From: Nitrosomonas eutropha
GTDB lineage: Bacteria; Pseudomonadota; Gammaproteobacteria; Burkholderiales; Nitrosomonadaceae
Direction of reading: 5' to 3'
DNA: 11,475 nucleotides
Assembly (NCBI GenBank): GCA_014584635.1
Contig: JACTML010000036.1
Span: forward strand, 1-11,475
Shown: in pieces, positions 7,716-11,475 of the stretch
Numbering within the stretch: position 1 is the stretch's first letter
Layout: the number at the start of each line of letters is the position of its first letter
Translations under genes and position numbers: made by a program
The notes under the pieces: model-generated
Database searches by the model: none
Seen by the model: only the letters and a program-made list of their open reading frames with translations
Told to the model about the DNA's origin: nothing

Positions 7716-8375
7716 TTAATCAGAAGCGCCCTGCTCTGACTTCCGTCTTTTTATCTGGCGCTTTTTCCACCACCATCCTGCTATTAACAACGTAAGGGCT
7801 ATATACCAGATGCCGTAAGTCCGTATCCAGGTTTGTGGATTCTCTTTTACGAACAGCTGAATTTCAGCCAGATCAGCAGTTTGCAGATGTCCGGAAGCGG
7901 TTCCGGTTGTTTGCATATATAACTTGACAGATAGTTCATAACGCCCTTTTTTCTCCGGTGTAACAATCCAGGACCAGTGCGTTTCCTTCTGGTTTGAAAA
8001 AAGCTGAATTTGGGGTTCAGGCGGATCAATAGAGAAAGCATCACCGGTTATTCCTGCCTGCATTTCGGGAAAAATTTCATCGTGAATACCTTGCGGCTCT
8101 GTTCCAGGTTGGGATTTTTTAACGATGTCATTGATACGCAGCGCTAACTCTTTGGTATCCAGCCGCAACGTAATTTCAAAAGGCTTGAATTGCTTCACTT
8201 CACGCGGCAGGGTAATGACTGAGCTGTCTGCGGGTAATTTCATCTTTACGAGCGGTGGAAAATGTTTTTCTCCAAACCAGGCATGTGCAAGAAAATTCAT
8301 TACAAACGGAACCAGTAAAATAGCCGCAATCAAGGTTGGCAACACCATGTTAAAAGGAGCGTCTTTCTTGTACAT
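7716..8375 (-). CDS. Unrecognised membrane-anchored protein with periplasmic beta-rich domain and two terminal helices
   Basis: The product has 219 residues from the second of two adjacent ATG codons, or 220 from the first at 8376-8378. The strong Shine-Dalgarno (GGGAGG complement at 8381-8386) is 5 bases from the second ATG but only 2 from the first, so I prefer the second. A hydrophobic helix at about 12-33 follows a short positive N-terminus. The middle, about 35-185, looks soluble and strand-rich. A second helix at about 188-204 (IALTLLIAGWWW) is followed by a highly basic tail with RQIKRRK. This suggests both ends in the cytoplasm and the middle in the periplasm. Within the middle, HWSWIVTPEKKGRYELSVKLY resembles the WxWxVTPxxxGxxxLxLxV pattern I associate with Ig-like periplasmic sensor domains in large multi-domain proteins. 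I do not recognise the family and assign no function. It is divergent from the phosphodiesterase gene and upstream of, but 276 bases from, the efflux operon. Confidence 0.8.
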   Translation of the reverse strand: MYKKDAPFNMVLPTLIAAILLVPFVMNFLAHAWFGEKHFPPLVKMKLPADSSVITLPREVKQFKPFEITLRLDTKELALRINDIVKKSQPGTEPQGIHDEIFPEMQAGITGDAFSIDPPEPQIQLFSNQKETHWSWIVTPEKKGRYELSVKLYMQTTGTASGHLQTADLAEIQLFVKENPQTWIRTYGIWYIALTLLIAGWWWKKRQIKRRKSEQGASD

Positions 8376-8380
8376 CATAT

Positions 8381-8386
8381 CCTCCC
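8381..8386 (-). promoter_or_regulatory. Strong ribosome binding site deciding between two adjacent ATG starts
   Basis: The minus strand reads GGGAGG here. Spacing is 2 bases to the ATG at 8378 and 5 bases to the ATG at 8375. The latter spacing is the more usual, so the second ATG is the more probable start of the membrane-protein gene. Confidence 0.6.
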
Positions 8387-8488
8387 TGAACTGAACAATT
8401 CCTGAACAACCTTCCCTTTGCCAGGCGGTATCGTAATCCGGCAGGATAGAGAGTAGACTTTACCGAAAATCCAATTGATTCTTCTGTT

Positions 8489-9211
8489 ATGGCACATAAC
8501 ATTCCTTGTTTCGTTGCTCATCGGGGTTTTCCTGCATTGTATCCGGAAAATTCCCTGCCCGGAATTCAGGCTGCTATCCAGCTCGGCGCGCGTTATGTTG
8601 AGATTGATATCCAGTTAAGCAGCCGGCTCACGCCCTATGTATGTCATGATGATAATCTGCAGCGACTGACCGGCCATGACGTCTACCTGACCGAATTGGG
8701 GGACGATGAAATCGACACACTGACGATTTCCTATCCGCAGGATGCCACCCGATCCGCTGCAATCCCACGCCTGGCAGCATTCTGTCAACGTCTGGCACAA
8801 TATCCGCAAGTCACTGCGTTTATTGAAATAAAATCCGAAAGTATCGCCCGGTTTGGCCTGAAACAGACAATAGCGGCAATCCTTCCTGTCATCGATACGG
8901 TACGTGAACAATGTGTCCTGATTTCTTTTGACTGGGAAGCCATGATGCTGATCAAATCACGCCAGCGATACAAAACCGGCTGGATCATCGAAAGCTGGAC
9001 GGACGAACAATCCAGCATGGCAACACGTCTGCAACCGAATTATCTGTTCAGCAGCGTGCACTGCCTGCCCGAAAAACTGGATCAGCTCTGGACTGGGTCA
9101 TGGCAATGGGTCATTTACACTGTCGATGACTGCGACACAGCACTCCATTACGCAAAGGCCGGTATTACATTGATCGAAACCGATACCATCGGCACTTTAC
9201 TTGAGCCTTAG
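8489..9211 (+). CDS. Cytosolic glycerophosphodiester phosphodiesterase (UgpQ-like)
   Basis: This 240-residue enzyme should hydrolyse glycerophosphodiesters (deacylated phospholipid head-group compounds) to sn-glycerol-3-phosphate and an alcohol. The GDPD fingerprint is complete: HRG (11-13), PEN (19-21), the metal ligands E38 and D40 in VEIDIQ, the catalytic H53-D54, and FIEIK with E113 and K115. The late TIM-barrel strands are represented by ISFDW and WVIYTVDD. There is no signal peptide and the size matches the cytosolic UgpQ type, not the roughly 350-residue periplasmic GlpQ type. The ATG at 8489 lacks a good Shine-Dalgarno but the HRG motif at residue 11 leaves no room for a later start. 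The next gene, a GlpD-like dehydrogenase, starts 9 bases after the TAG, forming a two-step pathway unit. Confidence 0.93.
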   Translation: MAHNIPCFVAHRGFPALYPENSLPGIQAAIQLGARYVEIDIQLSSRLTPYVCHDDNLQRLTGHDVYLTELGDDEIDTLTISYPQDATRSAAIPRLAAFCQRLAQYPQVTAFIEIKSESIARFGLKQTIAAILPVIDTVREQCVLISFDWEAMMLIKSRQRYKTGWIIESWTDEQSSMATRLQPNYLFSSVHCLPEKLDQLWTGSWQWVIYTVDDCDTALHYAKAGITLIETDTIGTLLEP

Positions 9212-9220
9212 ACCAGCATC

Positions 9221-10396
9221 ATGTCATCAGACTGTCACTACGACATCGTAATCGTCGGAGGAGGAATCCAGGGAGTTGCGGTTGCACAAGCGGCAGCTGC
9301 ACGCGGTTACAGCGTACTGTTACTGGAAAAAACCGCTCTGGCAGCAGGGACCTCAAGCCGTTCAAGCAAATTGATCCACGGCGGTTTGCGCTATCTGGAA
9401 AGTGGCCAGTTCGGGCTGGTGCGGGAAAGCCTGAAGGAACGTGCAGAGCTCTTGCGTCTTGCTCCATCACTGGTCAAACTGCAGCCGTTTTATATTCCCG
9501 TTTACCAGCAGACATCTCGTGACACACTCACCATTCGCGCAGGACTCAGTCTTTACGCCTTGCTGGCAGGACTGGGAAAAGATGCGGGTTTTCGCTCCAT
9601 ACCGCGCAACACATGGGAAGAACTGGACGGACTCTCCACGCGCGGACTGAAACATGTCTTCCAGTACTGGGATGCGCAAACCGATGATCAGGCGCTTACT
9701 CAGGCAATTATGCATTCTGCCGCATCACTGGGCGCGGAGCTGCGCTGTCCGGCAGAATTCACCAGCGCTAAAATCTCCGGGGAAATCTGCGAAATTGAAT
9801 TTGCAGAGAACAATCAGGTGTATCAATGTACAGCAAGTGCACTGATTAATGCCGCCGGCCCTTGGATCAACCAGGTGGCAGAACGTATCTCCCCCTTACC
9901 ACCGATTTATCCGGTAGAGCTGGTACAAGGCACTCACCTGGTGCTGAATGGACAACTCAGCAGAGGGTGCTACTATCTTGAATCACCGCAAGATCAAAGA
10001 GCTATCTTTGCCCTCCCATGGAAGCAGCATATCTTGCTGGGTACGACTGAAACAATATTCAAGGACGCGCCTGAAAAGACATCGCCTTCAATTGCAGAAG
10101 AAGTTTATTTGCTCGGCTGTTTTCGCTACTATTTTCCGGATCACTACATCACAATCCGGGAACGTTTTGCCGGGTTGCGTGTGCTGCCAGCATCCGGAAA
10201 TACTCCTTTCGGTCGCTCACGTGAAACACATCTGCAATGTGATCACCCGAAATATCCCCGGGTTGTGGGAATTTATGGCGGAAAACTGACTGTCAGTCGT
10301 GTAACAGCTCAAAAAGTTTTACACACTTTGCGTCTTTCGCTGCCTGTCCGCATTCCTAAAGCAGATATTGCCCAGCTCCCCCTTAAACTTCCCTGA
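9221..10396 (+). CDS. glpD: Short GlpD-like FAD-dependent glycerol-3-phosphate dehydrogenase lacking the C-terminal domain
   Basis: This 391-residue FAD enzyme should oxidise sn-glycerol-3-phosphate to dihydroxyacetone phosphate at the inner membrane, passing electrons to quinone. The N-terminal Rossmann motif GGGIQG (13-18) ends in an acidic residue at E36. The GlpD hallmark SSKLIHGGLRYLE (about 48-60, with R57 and Y58) follows. INAAGPW, a second FAD-contacting element, lies in the middle. Near the end ERFAGLRVLP (R320) and YGGKLTVSR (K355) provide the conserved basic substrate-site residues. Typical GlpD proteins are about 500 residues with a C-terminal DAO_C helical domain. Here the chain stops soon after the GGKLT element, so that domain is absent. 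Nothing downstream resembles it: the next gene is on the opposite strand 26 bases away. It may be a naturally short variant. Context with the phosphodiesterase supports the substrate. Confidence 0.85.
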   Translation: MSSDCHYDIVIVGGGIQGVAVAQAAAARGYSVLLLEKTALAAGTSSRSSKLIHGGLRYLESGQFGLVRESLKERAELLRLAPSLVKLQPFYIPVYQQTSRDTLTIRAGLSLYALLAGLGKDAGFRSIPRNTWEELDGLSTRGLKHVFQYWDAQTDDQALTQAIMHSAASLGAELRCPAEFTSAKISGEICEIEFAENNQVYQCTASALINAAGPWINQVAERISPLPPIYPVELVQGTHLVLNGQLSRGCYYLESPQDQRAIFALPWKQHILLGTTETIFKDAPEKTSPSIAEEVYLLGCFRYYFPDHYITIRERFAGLRVLPASGNTPFGRSRETHLQCDHPKYPRVVGIYGGKLTVSRVTAQKVLHTLRLSLPVRIPKADIAQLPLKLP

Positions 10397-10422
10397 ATTC
10401 GATCGGGGAGATCATGCGATAT

Positions 10423-10755
10423 TTATTTTTTCGCTGCTTTCTCAGCTTTTTTGACACGTCGCGCAATCTCATCTTTGACTCCCTCCAGGAAACCACTGTT
10501 TTTTTTATGTTGCTGTTTTACCTTGTACCACATGAAACAAACAACCCCTCCCAGCAAAATAGGCACCAGACTCACGGGCTCAAAGCCATCAAACAGCAAA
10601 AACACAATACCGGTCGAAACACCAAATACACCCAGCAATCCCACCGCATGCCCCTTGCGCCCCCCCCAAATTGATTGAGCGTGCCTGGTACACCAGGTGT
10701 CAATCTCATCCCGGATCGATGCCAGCTCCTCATCAGTCATTTTTTTAAAATTCAC
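10423..10755 (-). CDS. Small two-helix membrane protein, unknown function
   Basis: The product has 110 residues and starts with GTG at 10755. A GGAG 7 bases upstream (complement of 10763-10766) supports this start over the in-frame ATG at residue 6, which has no ribosome binding site. An acidic N-terminal helix (MTDEELASIRDEIDTW) precedes a short Gly/basic linker. Two membrane helices follow, at about 38-56 and 61-77, joined by a short DGFEP turn. The tail is strongly basic and lysine/alanine-rich (ARRVKKAEKAAKK). The charge pattern suggests a hairpin with both ends in the cytoplasm. N-terminal features recall 2TM-type domains in small bacterial proteins, but I do not recognise a named family. 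It converges on glpD and is separated by 113 bases from the coiled-coil gene upstream, so it probably has its own promoter. Confidence 0.8.
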   Translation of the reverse strand: MNFKKMTDEELASIRDEIDTWCTRHAQSIWGGRKGHAVGLLGVFGVSTGIVFLLFDGFEPVSLVPILLGGVVCFMWYKVKQQHKKNSGFLEGVKDEIARRVKKAEKAAKK

Positions 10756-10868
10756 TATTTATCTCCAGACAAATTAAAAACAGCTTCACCAACTTTCCAC
10801 CTTAAGGAAAATATTCGTGAAACTATTGAAAAATAACAAGTTTTATTTCTGATAGCCGTATCATCATG
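10756..10868 (-). promoter_or_regulatory. AT-rich gap with a weak candidate promoter for the small membrane protein
   Basis: On the minus strand TTGTTA is followed after 17 bases by GAATAT, a poor sigma-70-like pair, upstream of the GGAG and the GTG start. A purely AT 6-base stem (AAATAA 10831-10836 with TTATTT 10843-10848) lies in the same gap. It is too weak to call an intrinsic terminator for the coiled-coil gene. Confidence 0.2.
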
Positions 10869-11282
10869 CTACTTTTTTCGCTCCATCAGATTATCTTCTC
10901 CTGATTTAAGTCCATTCAACTGTTCAATCAGCGTCTGCCTTTCATTTTCCATTTCCTGATAGCGTGCATAAAGCTCATTCAGCTCATTTGTATAGCGCTG
11001 TATTCTCTCAACACGATCCTTACGTTGCCTGGCTAAATCCTCATACTTTGGCGCTTCGCCACTCAAGGCTAAACCACTGCCAACAGGAGCTGCCTGACCA
11101 TCCTGCGCAATCTCATGCCGCCGCAGTTCCTGCAGCATTTGAAACTGCTGGAACAGAGTCTGCTGTTCCTGTTGTCGCTGCGTAATGGCAGATTCCAGTT
11201 CAAAAAGCTGCTTTTCATTATCCGCCGCGACTGCAAACGCGGGTAATAAAAATAACAGCAAACCAAAAAATAGCCGTTTCAT
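10869..11282 (-). CDS. Secreted periplasmic coiled-coil protein, unknown function
   Basis: A frame open back to 11459 exists, but the real start is the internal ATG at 11282. It is preceded at 5 bases by GGAGAG and begins a classic Sec signal peptide (MKRLFFGLLLFLLPAFAVA, cleavage near residue 19-20). The 5' extension overlaps the end of lpdA on the same strand in another frame and is not coding. The resulting protein is 137 residues. The mature part is almost all predicted helix with heptad-like glutamine, leucine and glutamate patterns: about 22-58 (LESAITQRQQEQQTLFQQF) and about 80-130 (DRVERIQRYTNELNELY). A Gly/Pro-rich linker joins them. No cysteine or catalytic motif is seen. It probably lies in the periplasm as a small coiled-coil oligomer. 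The gene starts 40 bases after the lpdA stop and may be co-transcribed with it. Confidence 0.8.
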   Translation of the reverse strand: MKRLFFGLLLFLLPAFAVAADNEKQLFELESAITQRQQEQQTLFQQFQMLQELRRHEIAQDGQAAPVGSGLALSGEAPKYEDLARQRKDRVERIQRYTNELNELYARYQEMENERQTLIEQLNGLKSGEDNLMERKK

Positions 11283-11291
11283 GTCATCTCT

Positions 11292-11305
11292 CCAGAAAAC
11301 TCTGG
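11292..11305 (-). promoter_or_regulatory. Small hairpin overlapping the ribosome binding site of the coiled-coil gene
   Basis: CCAGA (11292-11296) can pair with TCTGG (11301-11305) around a 4-base loop. A competing TCCAG (11291-11295) with CTGGA (11306-11310) stem is also possible. The hairpin includes two bases of the GGAGAG Shine-Dalgarno (complement of 11288-11293). It has no following T-run, so it is not an intrinsic terminator for lpdA. It could reduce translation initiation, but a 5-base stem is weak evidence. Confidence 0.3.
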
Positions 11306-11322
11306 CTGGAGTTTCACAAAAA

Positions 11323-11475
11323 TCAGAGATGAATTGCCCGTTTATCCACTCCCAATGCCGCTTCGTGCAGCGCTTCGGAAAGCGAAGGGTGTGCGTGCAC
11401 GATACGCGCCAGATCTTCGCTGCTGGCAGAGAATTCCATAGCAACCACTGCTTCTGCAATCATCTCAGAGACATA
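11323..11475 (-). CDS. lpdA: Dihydrolipoamide dehydrogenase (E3), C-terminal 50 residues; 5' part outside window
   Basis: The minus strand frame entering from the right edge ends at TGA 11323-11325. It encodes [20 protein letters not shown], then [17 protein letters not shown]. This is the dimerisation-domain end of E3 flavoproteins. The HAHPSLSE element carries the catalytic His-Glu pair (second His and the Glu five residues later) that deprotonates the dithiol of the partner subunit across the dimer interface. E3 reoxidises lipoamide in the pyruvate and 2-oxoglutarate dehydrogenase complexes and passes electrons to NAD+. Which complex this copy serves cannot be seen because upstream genes lie outside the window. 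The ending is normal with no truncation. Confidence 0.93.
   Translation of the reverse strand, partial: YVSEMIAEAVVAMEFSASSEDLARIVHAHPSLSEALHEAALGVDKRAIHL

Noticed and set aside
10397..10422. GATC-N5-GATC followed by a T-rich stretch after glpD, considered as a terminator
   Set aside because: The possible stem is only four base pairs, and the T-rich part belongs to the end of the opposing gene; too weak to call.
11283..11459. Upstream extension of the coiled-coil gene to ATG 11459
   Set aside because: The extension overlaps the end of lpdA in a different frame, would bury the signal peptide at residue 60, and the internal ATG at 11282 has a good ribosome binding site.

Overview
The window looks like a chromosomal segment of a Gram-negative proteobacterium. 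It encodes a tripartite envelope efflux system with an outer-membrane channel and a lipoprotein adaptor, a proteobacterial-type dihydrolipoamide dehydrogenase C-terminus, and a GlpD/UgpQ-type glycerophosphodiester route. Codon use and the moderate base composition look like a betaproteobacterium, and I lean towards a Nitrosomonas-like ammonia oxidiser. That lineage call is an impression from sequence style, not proof.

Layout: (1) Bases 1-61 hold the last codons of a plus-strand gene, probably a sensor histidine kinase. (2) 136-1944 (+) is a complete ABC exporter with membrane and ATPase domains in one chain. (3) Converging on it is a minus-strand operon, read 7439 to 1996, encoding an outer-membrane factor (CzcC-like), a lipoprotein adaptor (CzcB-like) and a heavy-metal-type RND pump (CzcA-like). 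(4) 7440-7715 is the operon's upstream region, with a small inverted repeat and a possible transposase remnant. (5) 7716-8375 (-) encodes an unrecognised bitopic membrane protein, divergent from a two-gene plus-strand unit. (6) That unit (8489-10396) pairs a cytosolic glycerophosphodiester phosphodiesterase with a short GlpD-like FAD dehydrogenase. (7) Three minus-strand genes follow at 10423-11475: a small two-helix membrane protein, a secreted coiled-coil protein and the 3' end of lpdA.

Functionally, the RND set should move metal cations (or another substrate) from periplasm and cytoplasm across the outer membrane. UgpQ-like plus GlpD-like enzymes would turn glycerophosphodiesters into sn-glycerol-3-phosphate and then dihydroxyacetone phosphate, feeding electrons to quinone.

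The most notable observation is in the RND pump. At about residues 380-384 (near base 3864) the sequence jumps from the start of the third transmembrane helix directly to the end of the fourth. Roughly 26 residues that family members normally carry there are missing, in frame. The operon otherwise looks intact, so this appears to be a precise internal deletion that probably cripples or alters the pump. I see no CRISPR array, rRNA, tRNA or intact mobile element, and no gene-free stretch exceeds 300 bases.
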